From assembly GCA_032622095.1 (NCBI GenBank), contig CP136061.1, positions 238,500,609-238,564,608 of the forward strand: 64,000 nucleotides of DNA. The letters are read 5' to 3'. Positions 54,345 to 64,000 of this stretch are shown here, one piece after another (positions within the stretch are counted from its first letter, which is position 1; every line of letters starts with the position of its first letter). The notes under the pieces are model-generated. The model saw only the letters and a program-made list of their open reading frames with translations, did no database searches and had not been told where the DNA came from. The stretch is from Siphonodentalium dalli (Eukaryota; Mollusca; Scaphopoda; Gadilida; Siphonodentaliidae). A program made the position numbers and the translations under genes.

Positions 54345-54570
54345 GTCTATTGATTATTAGTTTTACAATAAGGTCTATTAATTTTACAATAAGTTATTTG
54401 TTTTACAATAAGTTAATGACGGTTTTAGATATAGGTTTTACTATAAGTTATTAGTTTCACAATAAGGTCTATTAATTTTACAATAGGTTATTAGTTTTAC
54501 AATAAGTTAAATACGGTTTTATATATTAATTTCACAATGAGTTATTAGTTTTACAATAAGGTCTATTAGT
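54345..54570. repeat. ~20-30-bp minisatellite (TTTTACAATAAGTTATTAG)
   Basis: Repeated AATTTTACAATAAGTTATTA and ACAATAAGGTCTATTA variants in the right arm of foldback 3. Confidence 0.85.
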
Positions 54571-54967
54571 TTGATAACGATAATCACTGATCGTGAGAAA
54601 TCGTCTATTGGTTTGAAATATGGCTATTGAAACGGAATGTATGTTTACTGAATATGAGCAAAGCTGTATTAATTGTTTGTTATTAGATATTAGTTGAACA
54701 ATGAATACTATTAAATTAAAATAGAACATAATTTTGCATCGATCAACGTTGATTGTGAATCTATATCTGTTAACACGTAATTGTCTCTTATTGAATCAAA
54801 GAACGACCATTGGTTTGAAAATGGAGACTATTGTTTTGAAATAGATTGAAGTTGTTTTTACAAACCACCATTAACTTTTATTTCGTGTAATTTCCGACCG
54901 AATGGCTGCCCATACTCTTGCCCATAGCCGTTTGCATTTGTCTGGAGTTAGACCACTAGATGTTAGG

Positions 54968-55040
54968 ATTTATGCATCCTGAAAAATGACCCATAATTTG
55001 GCTGTGGTTAAGGAATCTATTATTTAGGGCATTACTGTAC
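54968..55040. mobile_element. Half-copy of the AACCACAGCAGAATTA palindromic element
   Basis: Matches the right arm only: CATCCTGAAAAATGACCC, TTTGGCTGTGGTTAAGGA, TTATTTAGGGCATTACTG. Confidence 0.75.
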
Positions 55041-55151
55041 AGTAATGATCAGAAATTTGAATCGGGGAAATGAGTCTCTTCGATCTCACTTCCACAAATG
55101 GAATGTTTGTATAAAAAATGTACCACAATTATTTTGTACCGATTTTTCCAG

Positions 55152-55275
55152 ACAGATCAAACGCGATTGAAAAGGCTGCAAGCGCAGGGTTTCGGGACCA
55201 GCTTTTTAGTATGCAGGCCCGAGACACAGGAATTTGACTGCGTGGCTCAACATCCCAGTTATTTGACAAACCTGA
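55152..55275 (+). CDS. Candidate internal coding exon, unidentified
   Basis: A 124-bp open stretch sits between GATTTTTCCAG and CCTGA/GTAAGT, both good splice consensus. It reads TDQTRLKRLQAQGFG... then VCRPETQEFDCVAQHPSYLTNL, without low complexity or repeat similarity in the window. Phase 0 in, phase 1 out. No partner exon was found on this strand nearby and I do not recognise the protein. It could belong to a gene whose other exons lie outside the window, or be chance. Confidence 0.3.
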
Positions 55276-55329
55276 GTAAGTAAATTACAAGGATTAATCA
55301 ATTCATATAGTTCATATCAAACCTGGAAA

Positions 55330-55700
55330 TACTATGTCTGTCATTTGCAGAATGAGGTCCCCATAGGGAGAATTTAGTGACGCAATCCCGCAGTGGGCTA
55401 GCATCACAAAATTCACCCTCATTCTGCTTAGGCCTCATCTTTTGGGAAGTATCTATAGTTTGAAATTAACATTGTTTTTAGTTACATTTCCCTTCTGATC
55501 ATTTTCTATATCCCTTAATTTGCAGAAGATAAAATGCATAATCGAGGTGACTGATGTGTGAACATCACCAACTTCAACAGGGGAACTTCAATCTGATCGT
55601 ATGTCTCTGATAGCAGTTGGGGCCTATGCGGGCTAGCATCACTAAATTCACCATCTGGGAACGTCATTCTGCAAATGACAGACACACTATTTCAAGGATT
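55330..55700. mobile_element. Palindromic element, TGCAGAATGAGGTCC family, copy 4
   Basis: TGTCTGTCATTTGCAGAATG on the left and CATTCTGCAAATGACAGACA on the right. The interior is shortened relative to copy 3. Confidence 0.8.
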
Positions 55701-55704
55701 TGTT

Positions 55705-55918
55705 CATATACTCGACTCCTTAACCACGGCAGAATTATGGGTAATTTTTCAGGATTTATTCGGAAATATGGCTTGTTGCCATTCATCGGAAAGCTCTCAC
55801 TGACTCTCAGTGAGAGCTTTCCGATGAATGACAACAAGCCTTATTTCCGACTAAATCCTGAAATGTTACCCATAATTTTGCTGTGGTTAAGGAGTCGATT
55901 ATTTAGGCATTACTGTAG
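55705..55918. mobile_element. AACCACAGCAGAATTA palindromic element, copy 2
   Basis: CGACTCCTTAACCACGGCAG against CTGTGGTTAAGGAGTCG, meeting at GAAAGCTCTCACTGACTCTC / AGTGAGAGCTTTC. Full-length relative of 12158-12372. Confidence 0.85.
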
Positions 55919-56001
55919 TATACTTTGATAGCGTATGTACAGATGTTGAGCATATATTCTATTGATAAGTATGCATCTGCTTTATTAATCAGTATCTGGC
56001 A

Positions 56002-56401
56002 TTAACCCTTTACCCAACAAACCGGCCAAAACCGGCCAAATAAAGCTTCAACAGCCTAAAATATCTTCGGTCTGTATCAATAGAACCATACAAATATGGA
56101 TATCATTGGAACCGGCTCCTTGACCACATTGTGATAGTTACAGTTATGCCCTGTGCCAATGCATTCTCTTATATATGCGAGTCGACCATAGGTCGCCTCG
56201 CATATATAAGAGAATGCATTGGCCTAAAAAAAAACTTTTTTTAACAATTTTTACAATTTTTTCTTACATTCTTTAACAATTTTATAATTTTTAATGTGTT
56301 AAGCCAATGCATTCTCTTATATATGCGAGGGGACCTATGGTCGACTCGCATATATAAGAGAATGCATTGGCACAGGGCCCTTCTGTTGGGTAAAGGGTTA
56401 A
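56002..56401. mobile_element. TTAA MITE, near-identical to 6181-6570
   Basis: TTAA at 56002-56005 and 56398-56401. Ends are TTAACCCTTTACCCAACA and TGTTGGGTAAAGGGTTAA (perfect over these 18 bp). Same two hairpins as the 6181 copy. Its edge is 20 bp inside the intron from the donor of the minus-strand exon at 56422-56545. Confidence 0.92.
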
Positions 56402-56421
56402 TCCATCGAGTGTCTGAATAC

Positions 56422-56545
56422 CTGGTCTCTTTGTTGCAGTTCCTTCGTCTATACAATATGATTCCTCCAGCAACTATAAGCACCACAACAACTGCAGCAA
56501 TAATCACTACAATGGCTTCCCAGGAGATCGAGGTTGGTGGGTCCA
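56422..56545 (-). CDS. Transmembrane exon of a receptor-like gene (minus strand)
   Basis: On the minus strand: acceptor TATTGCTTTTAG, 124 bp, donor AGACCAG/GTATTC. The exon enters in phase 1 and leaves in phase 2. It encodes a Pro-rich juxtamembrane start (DPPTSISWEA), a classic hydrophobic helix (IVVIIAAVVVVLIVAGGIIL), and a YRRRNCNKET stop-transfer. Such separate transmembrane exons entered in phase 1 are typical of type I surface proteins with Ig, FN3 or EGF domains. Upstream (extracellular) exons would lie right of 56.6 kb and cytoplasmic exons left of 56.0 kb, but none could be confirmed. The weak donor and no visible partner exons are the main doubts. The protein cannot be named. Confidence 0.6.
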
Positions 56546-56594
56546 CTAAAAGCAATATATAACAACAATTTGAAAAGGTGTTCACCCACCGAGA

Positions 56595-56850
56595 TAGCAC
56601 ACCTACGTTGGGCCAATGACATTTCTTTCATTGGGCCAATGTTGGAATCCAACGTTGGGCCAACTATGGCCGTTGCAGCTGGCTCGATGTCGGATCCCGT
56701 CGTCGACTCGAAGGTGGTTTGACATCGAGCCGACGTTGGTGCATCGTCGGGCACCCGACATTGAAATGACGTCGAACCAACTGTGAATTCCACTAATAAT
56801 ACGAAGTTGGGGCAACGTTTGGGCCAACGTTGTGTTTGGGCGTTGACAGG
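56595..56850. repeat. GCCAACGTTGG / GTCGAACC-rich repeat element
   Basis: Repeated ACGTTGGGCCAA, GTTGGGCCAACGTT and ACATCGAGCCGACGTTGG motifs in both orientations. This type of repeat is familiar from marine invertebrate introns. Confidence 0.6.
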
Positions 56851-57456
56851 GACGGATCGAGGCTCCATTCATAGGGACGATTCCTTTCACATTAGGGCGT
56901 CCTTATAAAATTAACATCCAACCAATAAATTTAAAGTCCCACATAATGATTGCAACTTCAAAGTATTATAATTGGAAATAACATTCAAATTCACAAATAT
57001 AAAACCAGAAGAAAATGAAACATATATAGAACAAAATGTATGCCGATTTAAATAAAGACAAAATGACATGTCATTAGTTATTGATTTTAAGAATCTTGAC
57101 CATCCACTCACTCTAAAGAAAAATATTTTGTATTGGTCTCCTGAATAAAGTTATCTAAAGTGCTACATATTTTTGCTTATATATTCCTTTACAATACAAA
57201 ATAAATGTGTTTATTTCAGCTTAATTTGCGATTTTGTGCTCTCGAAAATGTTGGGAACAAAATATTCAAACATTATGTGGCTTTAAGTTTTGTTCAGGTT
57301 ACATCTTCGAACATCATTATTGTGGAGGATTGTGTTAAATGACATTTTATTTTATTGAGGATGCCAACAAGATAGAGTTATCATTCTTGGTACGCTGCGA
57401 ACGTTTCGCAAGATTTTTGTCCTGCTTGCCCCGATATTATATGAGAACATATTCTT
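56851..57456. other. AT-rich spacer
   Basis: Nothing recognised. Confidence 0.4.
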
Positions 57457-57468
57457 ATTATACTTCCA

Positions 57469-59463
57469 TATTTTAATATGGAAGTATATTGTTATTCAAT
57501 TTTTTATTTTTGTCCAATATTATTTATTATACTAAGCAATTTTATAACCCTTATGTCTCAGGAAGTATGAGAGATAGAGCGCTGGATCTTGGTATGTTTA
57601 TAGCCCTATGATAGTTGTAGGTACTCGGACTATATAGGATTTTGTCCTAACTTGCTTTGCACAGTTATCTCCCTTTATGTGTAAAACTGGGGGTTGCAGT
57701 ATCTCGGAAAGTATGAATAGCAGCAACTTGAAATTTGGACCATAGGTACAACTCAGTATGCCCTATTGGGTCCATGCATTATAATTTATGTCCGAGCTTT
57801 CCCTACAGAGTTGTCGCCCATGATTCGCAAAATTCGATTTATTTCATATCCTGTGTCCGCCTATAACATTCAAGGTAGCCAGATATGAGGGCTTCTATGC
57901 AGTTACTTGTTAGCAACTTGCTATGAAAATAAGTTTTGAACAGGAACGGACTTATATTTTTGGGGTTTGGGTGGGGGCAAAATTTTCGATTTTTTGTTTT
58001 CGATGATTTCAACTATTTTTACTGTCGTGTATCTATAGGATGTACTAATGATCCTCCTGAATTTTGGAAATCGGTTGAGAAATGACCAAGTTATACCACA
58101 TCGAAAATGGACTAATAAAGTCCGTGTGTAGAAAGTGCTTGTGTCCAGATCTTCTCATATACAACGCACGATAACTGGATTTGGTTTATGTGAGCGTGTT
58201 ATCCATAGAAAGAAGACGAAATGGTGCAATTTTGACCAAGATCCAAAAACATTGGTCCGTATTAGGGAGGGGGGCAAAAATTGTCATATTTTTTTTGTCT
58301 CCGATTTGAACGAAAATTGTTGTGAAGTATCTATAAGATGTACAGAGTGTCACTGTGAGTGAATTTTGTGAATCGGTTGAAAAATGTAGAAATTGTGGCC
58401 CCTTCATTTTTTTTCAAGTTTACAGAAGATGCACTATGAATTTTAATTCCTTCAACCAATCGTCACGTGTTTGGTGTCATTCGATGGGGAATTTTCAGTA
58501 CTTCTAAACGATTACCTACTTGCCATAATATGTCGATAGAGGCGAGAGATATCCGACAAGTATGAACTGAACAACATACATATTGGCCTACATAGTAAAA
58601 TATCGGCGCAATACCTCACCAAAACCCTGGAAAATATTATAGGGGCATCAAATACGAACACAATGACGCAACAAATTAGCTCGATATCTCCAAAATTGGC
58701 CGATTTATGGCAACTTTTCTACCCGCGTCACCAAATTTCGAGGCATGGGTGGGGGTCACACCAGAACATTCGAACTGAACACAGAAGTATCAATAAACCA
58801 TACAATCGACATTCCAATCAATTCCGCGCGATTCCCTTATTATATTTTAATATGGAAGTATATTGTTATTCAATTTTTTATTTTTTTCCAATATTATTTA
58901 TTATACTAAGCAATTTTATAACCCTTATGTCTCAGGAAGTATGAGAGATAGAGCGCTGGATTTTGGTATGTTTATAGCCCTATGATAGTTGTAGGTACTC
59001 GGACTATATAGGATTTTGTCCTAACTTGCTTTGCACAGTTATCTCCCTTTATGTGTAAAACTGGGGGGGGGGGTTGCAGTATCTCGGAAAGTATGAATAG
59101 CAGCAACTTGAAATTTGGACCATAGGTACATTATAATTTATGTCCGAGCTTTCCCTACAGAGTTGTCGCCCATGATTCGAAAAATTCGATTTATTTCATA
59201 TCCTGTGTCCGCCTATAACATTCAAGGTAGCCAGACATGAGGGCTTCTATGCAGTTACTTGTTAGCAACTTGCTATGAAAATAAGTTTTGAACAGGAACG
59301 GACTTATATTTTGGGGGTTTGGATGGGGGCAAAATTTTCGTTTTTTTTTTTTCGATGATTTCAACTACTTTTACTGTCGTGTATCTATAGGACGTACTAA
59401 TGATCCTCCTGAAAGAATTTTGGAAATCGGTTGAGAAATGACCAAGTTATAACACATCGAAAA
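57469..59463. repeat. ~640-bp direct duplication with related sequence between
   Basis: About 57469-58107 is repeated at about 58843-59463 in the same orientation (AATATGGAAGTATATTGTTA, TCAGGAAGTATGAGAGATAG, GAAATCGGTTGAGAAATGAC). The second copy lacks about 30 bp near 59130 and differs by small changes. The middle (58114-58836) contains a more diverged version of the last 200 bp. No TG...CA termini, primer-binding site or polypurine tract was found, so a tandem array rather than LTRs is favoured. Confidence 0.8.
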
Positions 59464-59689
59464 TTAAATAATTTGGCTAATGAAGGAGCATGGGAGAGGA
59501 TGAAGCATAACCGGGGAGGCGACGAAACCATGCTGGGTAATGATACCAGGTCGGGGTGGTGAGACCAGGCCGAGGGTGGTGAGACCAGGCTGACCTGTGG
59601 CGGGTGTAAACGGCAGATTTAGCAACAAAAAAAACAAACAAACAAAAACAAGTCCAGCGGTATAATATTTTTGTTGCATATTCCGAATT
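59464..59689. other. Spacer with a GGTGGTGAGACCAGGC duplication
   Basis: A short tandem GGTGGTGAGACCAGGC pair lies near 59556-59592. Otherwise nothing recognised. Confidence 0.4.
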
Positions 59690-60720
59690 TTATCGCTGGC
59701 AAGTTTTTTGTCCCAATCGTTACCGGTCTACGGCATGTACAAGAAAATTACCTATTTTTGGCGCCAAATCCAAACGGGCTAATTGGTGAGCAAGGTTAAT
59801 GCAGGAGCAGGTACTGCGGTATCGCGTAGGTAGGCCCCCAAAGTTTGATAGCTCTGCTATAATAGCAAACTGTCAAACAGCGAGTGAGCTTCCGGTCGGT
59901 TCAGACTTTTTGCAAATTTCAACGAAAATCAAAGGGGGAAAAATTGTCTAAAAATCAAACATCGAGACAAAAAAATTTGAATGGTGGATATGATAGATAG
60001 TACCCAAACGCAACTTATCGATGTCTGCTTAATTTGCGCTAAGGTACCAGGTTTACTAGTGGCGAGGCTTTATAATGTTAACAAGTATATTTAAGTGCTG
60101 TATCACTAAGCTATTTTTCTCGCCAAATCCGACCGGGTTAATGACGGAGCAATGTAATGCAGGAGCCTGTACGTTGATATATTTTTGGTAACATCCCAAA
60201 GTTTGACCGCTCTACTTACAAAGCAAACCGACCAACGGAAAGCTCGTGTTCAGGTGGGTACATATTGGCAATTTCCAACAAAAACCAAAAGTTAAAAAAT
60301 TCTTGAAAAAAATAAAATATGGAGATAAAATTTTGCTGTCGAGTGGATGTGATAGGGGATATCAACGCCCAACACTGGTGCGATTGCTTAAGTTTCAGAA
60401 CAAAGGATCCACTCGTGGCGACGATATATAGCGTAATGCGTACTATATACATGCATAGGAACACAGCCTATATCGATATATGGCAAAAGTCGAAATTCAA
60501 GCAGGCTAATGAAGGAGTGAGTCAAATGCGTGAGCATGTGCCTCAGTATACTATATATACATCCTGGAAGTTTGACTGTGGTATAAAAGCAATCCGTCTA
60601 ACGGAGAACGCGCATCGGTTGGTCGAGGCTTTTGGCAACTTCAAGTAAATCTTGCAAAGAAATACATGAAGAAATCGAGATAAAGCAAATTGGATGTGGT
60701 CGGTACTATCCACGTGCAAA
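59690..60720. repeat. Highly degenerate ~360-bp tandem array
   Basis: Three units begin near 59760, 60117 and 60487 with CGCCAAATCCAAACGGGCTAA, CGCCAAATCCGACCGGGTTA and GTCGAAATTCAAGCAGGCTA. Each is followed in order by GAGCA..TAATGC.GGAGC, AAGTTTGA, AGCAA.C and GGCAA(A)TTTC. By eye the units agree only in such islands. Confidence 0.65.
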
Positions 60721-61209
60721 TTCGATGATTTTTTTTGCGCAATGAGTTAATCAGGATTAAGTGACCGATAGATATTACATGTATTCACTTATCATGTAGA
60801 AAAATACTCCCGGATGACTGTATACACATAGGAAAATTAATGTGAAGGGTTAACAATATGATTATCTCTTTAAATAACAAGTTTTGAAATAGTTTTGTGG
60901 GTACAACAAAATAATAAATATGAATTGAAGACCCATGTCCAGTAAGACTTCTATCAGCTAATGTTGAATTTTTTCGAATATTTTATTATGAAATGAGATG
61001 TTTAATTGGGACAAGTTCTTTGATTTATTTTTAGAACAGCCCTGGTCACTAGTAACAGTAACCACTATTGTTCGTTAGCTAAACAACCACACATTATTAG
61101 ACCAGAAGATATTCGAAATGAAATCAATAATAAACAATAGAATCATTTCCGGACAGAATTCTTGACTCATATTTAATATTTTATACCCTGATAACTATAT
61201 AATACATTA
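60721..61209. other. AT-rich spacer
   Basis: Nothing recognised. Confidence 0.4.
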
Positions 61210-61620
61210 AGAATAGGGTTATAGATATGTGTAGATCAGGGTTAGGCTTAATGTTAACGTTATGGTCAGGATATGGTTTATAAATTGGGTTAGAATTGTG
61301 GATATTGTTAATGATAAAATTGTGACGGTGTCAGTTATGCAAAGGATTTGGTTGTGGGTACGCTTGTATGTATGACTAAACTCATTGAAAGAGTTATGGT
61401 AATGGTCCAAGGTACGGCTATGGATATGGTTTGCATGAGGGCAATGTATTTGGTAAGGGTATTTTATTGGGTTAGAGTTAAGTGCTGTGGATAGGGCTGT
61501 GGAAATGGTTATGATTATGGATTGGCTACCAATATTAGGGTTATGGAGTGGTTTATGTGTAAGGATTGGATAGGGTTGGGTAGATGATTAAATTATGGAT
61601 GGTGATCGGAGATGGGGAAT
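61210..61620. repeat. Degenerate GGTTATGG/GGGTTAG short repeat
   Basis: G/T-rich plus strand with many GGTTA(T/G)GG-like hexamer or heptamer words (GGGTTATAG, GGGTTAGGC, ATGGTTATGA). The strand asymmetry is strong. It looks like a decayed simple-sequence array. Confidence 0.6.
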
Positions 61621-61844
61621 TTATATGGAAGTATCAAAATTCTGCAGGCCAGAATAACCCTCTAGTTGAAATCGATATTAATTGACAGAAACATTTACGG
61701 ACAGGTGTTATCCATTCATATCTCTATTATCTTATACACCCGAATATATATAGAAATTTCTATAGGATGAGATATATATACACTATCCTTAATATCTTAT
61801 ACTCTAACACTTCAGTAAAATACAGCATATCTTGACTTAATACA

Positions 61845-62630
61845 GGCCCACTTAATTTTCGAGTCACCGATTATTTTGTATAGTGCCTTGATATACGGTT
61901 TTAATAACAATCTATGCCATAACATATGATTAAAATACTATAATTCATCACCATTTGGAATGTCTGTGTATCGTAAGGTGCACATATCGTAATAGAAAAT
62001 AATACAATAATCACCCCCCCCCCCCCTTTGGCTCCCAGAATGCAACAGAATTCAAACTAAAGATGTATTTTCAATGGGAGGGGAATAACTTTATATCTAA
62101 ATATATACAGTTATTCCCCTTGCATTGAAAATAATTGACTTTGCAGAGTTTATTACATCGAATAAGTTGAAAATACAATGTTTTGGAGCTTACTCTTTCA
62201 ACTGGTATATAATATGGCATATATATTACATAATGTGAATTGGGGGTTCGAAAATTTTGGCACGCGATTTGCGTATAATATTTCAAATAAATTTTCAAAT
62301 TCAGGTAATATAATATACCCATAGTATGTAAAAATGTGCCTAGTTTGATATGCGTTCGTGTCGAACCAATGGCGGGAGATTGTGGCTGGGTATTGGCTTT
62401 CGTGAGCCTTTAAAGGCCCACTTAATTTTCGAAACCCCAGATTATTTTATATAAAATATATGCCATATTATATACCATTTGAAAGAGGAAGCTCCAAAAC
62501 ATTGTATTATTAACTTATCCGGTGTAATAAACTGTGGACATGTTGTTTTTGTTGAGTTGCCAACGCGTTTTGTCATCAAGATTGAAGTAAAAATCAGTAT
62601 TATTTTCAATGCAGGGGAATAACTCTATAT
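61845..62630. mobile_element. Two copies of the AGGCCCACTTAA TTAA-element family
   Basis: A diverged copy (about 61850-62270: AGGCCCACTTAATTTTCGAG...TCCAAAACATTG inverted) and a truncated copy beginning at TTAA 62410-62413 (AGGCCCACTTAATTTTCGAA...ACATTGTATTATTAACTTAT). Relatives of 37585-38019. A poly-C run lies near 62016-62027. Confidence 0.75.
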
Positions 62631-62689
62631 AATCCGAGAGCCTGATGGGTTCTATTTGCACAATCGCGTACGGTTTGATGCCCCAGATT

Positions 62690-62850
62690 TGTTCCACCAC
62701 AGGAACGTTTAAAGAAATCCGATTTCTTAAGTTCCGCATTCCTGGCGTTTAGGGACCAGAGACCCCCCCCCCCCCCAAAACCCAAAAATGACTTCTATTT
62801 GCACTTTTGAGTACAAAGCTGATTTTTATATTAGTAGTTCTCCAGCAATC
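62690..62850. repeat. Fragment of the foldback 2 outer-arm repeat
   Basis: GATTTCTTAAGTT.CGCATTCCTGG, a C run, ACTTCTATTTGCACTT and GAGTACA match the unit near 29745-29830 in order. Confidence 0.75.
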
Positions 62851-63034
62851 ACTGACCAATAATACACAATTTCCATCAATGTATCACATTATTATAATCA
62901 ATAAATTTGAAAAATGATCAAGGAAATATGGGTTGATACAAAAATCGGACTTGGCACTGAAAGGGTTAAGTCTCCCTCATCACTTTCTCTTGATTTGTTA
63001 TGTTTGGAGTCCCCCGTGGATTTCGATTACCTAA
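62851..63034. other. Short spacer
   Basis: Nothing recognised. Confidence 0.4.
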
Positions 63035-63340
63035 CCCGTATTTAAATTCAAGCAGAACCATGCATTTTTCGCCCAGGTTTTGAATTCGCGCAGTACTATT
63101 TTTCGCCAAGTTTTGAACCGGTGCATTTTGAATTCGCGTATACCTATATATAGCTGCGCGAATTCAAAACTGACAAACATATTTTCGCCAATATCTTGGA
63201 TCTCATGTCAGTTTTAGTTCTTAGTAATTCCCGGTGATACATGTCTGTATTCATGCAACACAATCTCGATTTTTCACTCAGTTTTAAATTCGCGCACCGA
63301 TGTGTGCGCGAAAAATAGTACTGCGCGAATTTAAATAATA
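63035..63340. mobile_element. ~300-bp inverted-repeat element (TTTAAATTCGCGC ends)
   Basis: ATTTAAATTCAAGCAG on the left and CTGCGCGAATTTAAAT on the right; internal inverted ATTTTTCGC / GCGAAAAATAGTACTG and TTTTGAATTCGCG / CGCGAATTCAAAA pairs. Non-coding. Confidence 0.75.
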
Positions 63341-63750
63341 AGCTATCGTGCAGACAGTGTAATTGGTCCGCACCTGTGCCCATTTATTTTAGTATTGGAG
63401 GAGAGGGGCTGCGTGTGGCATATGGTCGTTTACTAAGTGTCAGGTGATCTGCAACATCTTGCGTATAAAGCGTGTCTGTACTTTCTACGACTGACGTTGC
63501 ATGACGATTGATCGGCTTCTTCTAAAACTAATCATTAGTTATGTGCGTTCGATTAAATCGTTGTGATATAGTTAGATGACCATACCATATTACACATTAT
63601 AATCGATAAATATGTTGAAGCATATTCTATATATGACTGACGCGGGCATAGTTTACCTACAATAAAAGTATACAATTATATATGTATGAGCGTCCTGTAA
63701 AAGCCAACTTTGGTCACTAGGACGTAACAACTACAGATACAGAGCGCATA
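63341..63750. other. Spacer
   Basis: Nothing recognised. Confidence 0.4.
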
Positions 63751-63780
63751 TATAAATATGGAGGTCGCTGGTCACTCAGT
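63751..63780 (+). promoter_or_regulatory. Candidate TATA box and initiator
   Basis: TATAAATA at 63751-63758 and TCAGT at 63776-63780, a spacing of about 27 bp to the initiator A, as in TATA-dependent animal promoters. The gene body would lie right of the window; no start codon or exon can be assigned. Confidence 0.25.
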
Positions 63781-64000
63781 AATCGCTTGACTATACGGCC
63801 AAAAACAGTATATCACTTTTGCGGTACATATTTCTGGGTAATACTTCAGACTTGTTCTGATTTATTGACAACGAAATTGAACATATGTGCTATCACCCGT
63901 TCCCATCGAAAATGACAGTTGATATCACCCGCTCCCAGATTGAGAAAGTAATGTCGTTTTTTTGGTATCATGGAATTTAGATGAGAGGAAATTATCTACT

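Larger units (their letters stand above)
46333..54915. mobile_element. Foldback 3: ~8.6-kb inverted structure with nested elements
   Basis: Left arm (46333-47250) and right arm (54160-54915) are inverted. TATGGGCAGCCATTCGGTCG is mirrored by CGACCGAATGGCTGCCCATA (spelled CCGACCGAATGGCTGCCCAT near 54895). The pairing continues through ATGAAATAAAAGTTAATGGT, the GTCGTTCTTGGATT blocks and AACGCTAGGGTCGCCACCAA near the inner ends. The interior holds several independent elements. It may be one old large element or two opposed copies of a tandem-repeat family. Confidence 0.55.

Noticed and set aside
57469-59463. LTR retrotransposon with 640-bp LTRs
   Set aside because: No TG...CA ends, primer-binding site, polypurine tract or gag/pol sequence; the middle contains further related repeat sequence.
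1-64000. CRISPR array
   Set aside because: Repeat arrays lack short constant repeats with unique spacers and the DNA is clearly eukaryotic.
1-64000. tRNA or rRNA genes, or tRNA-derived SINE heads
   Set aside because: No convincing A/B box pair or cloverleaf was found by reading; a tRNAscan run would settle it.

Overview
This is animal nuclear DNA: intron-bearing genes in a very repeat-dense background. I infer a lophotrochozoan, probably a mollusc, from the SLC16-type gene with GT-AG introns, the abundant TTAA-flanked miniature transposons, repeats headed by CGTCCGTCCG runs, and a non-LTR retrotransposon ORF1 with a PHD finger. The species cannot be fixed from the sequence alone.

Genes. The one complete gene is a plus-strand monocarboxylate-transporter-like (SLC16/MFS) gene. 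Its five coding exons (16400-16661, 21201-21772, 28413-28782, 36827-37251, 38396-39295) join in frame to 842 codons, giving 12 predicted membrane segments and an unusually long Ser/Thr/Gln-rich cytoplasmic tail. Left of it is the last coding exon of an unidentified plus-strand gene with a Gly/Pro/Tyr-rich C-terminus (2429-2602). To the right is a minus-strand exon coding for a single transmembrane helix of a receptor-like protein (56422-56545), a weaker plus-strand exon candidate (55152-55275), and a possible TATA/initiator promoter at the right edge (63751-63780).

Mobile DNA. Intron 1 holds an ORF1-only LINE (411-codon intact ORF, then a short 3' end with a GAT-repeat tail and no ORF2). Introns 2 and 3 are mostly two giant foldback (palindromic) elements, about 4.9 kb (23370-28290) and 7.5 kb (28829-36297), which leave the 370-bp exon 3 between them. 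The first carries relics of one unidentified coding region in both arms, reading outward. The second has about 2.1-kb arms around a GT-rich minisatellite core with a perfect 20-bp hairpin, and a 480-bp TA-type element inserted in one arm only, so the other arm is its empty site. Two more large inverted structures lie at 41432-44772 and 46333-54915.

Small DNA elements with readable target duplications are common: TTAA elements of several families, a MULE-like pair with 9-bp duplications, a hAT-like element with an 8-bp duplication, and a hairpin-headed tandem-repeat element between 11-bp direct repeats inside another element. In three places a TTAA element ends within about 30 bp of a coding-exon splice site.

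The rest is satellite and minisatellite arrays, several sharing a GATGGC(C/G)GCC core, and stretches in which I see nothing. No tRNA, rRNA, CRISPR array or prokaryotic feature was seen.
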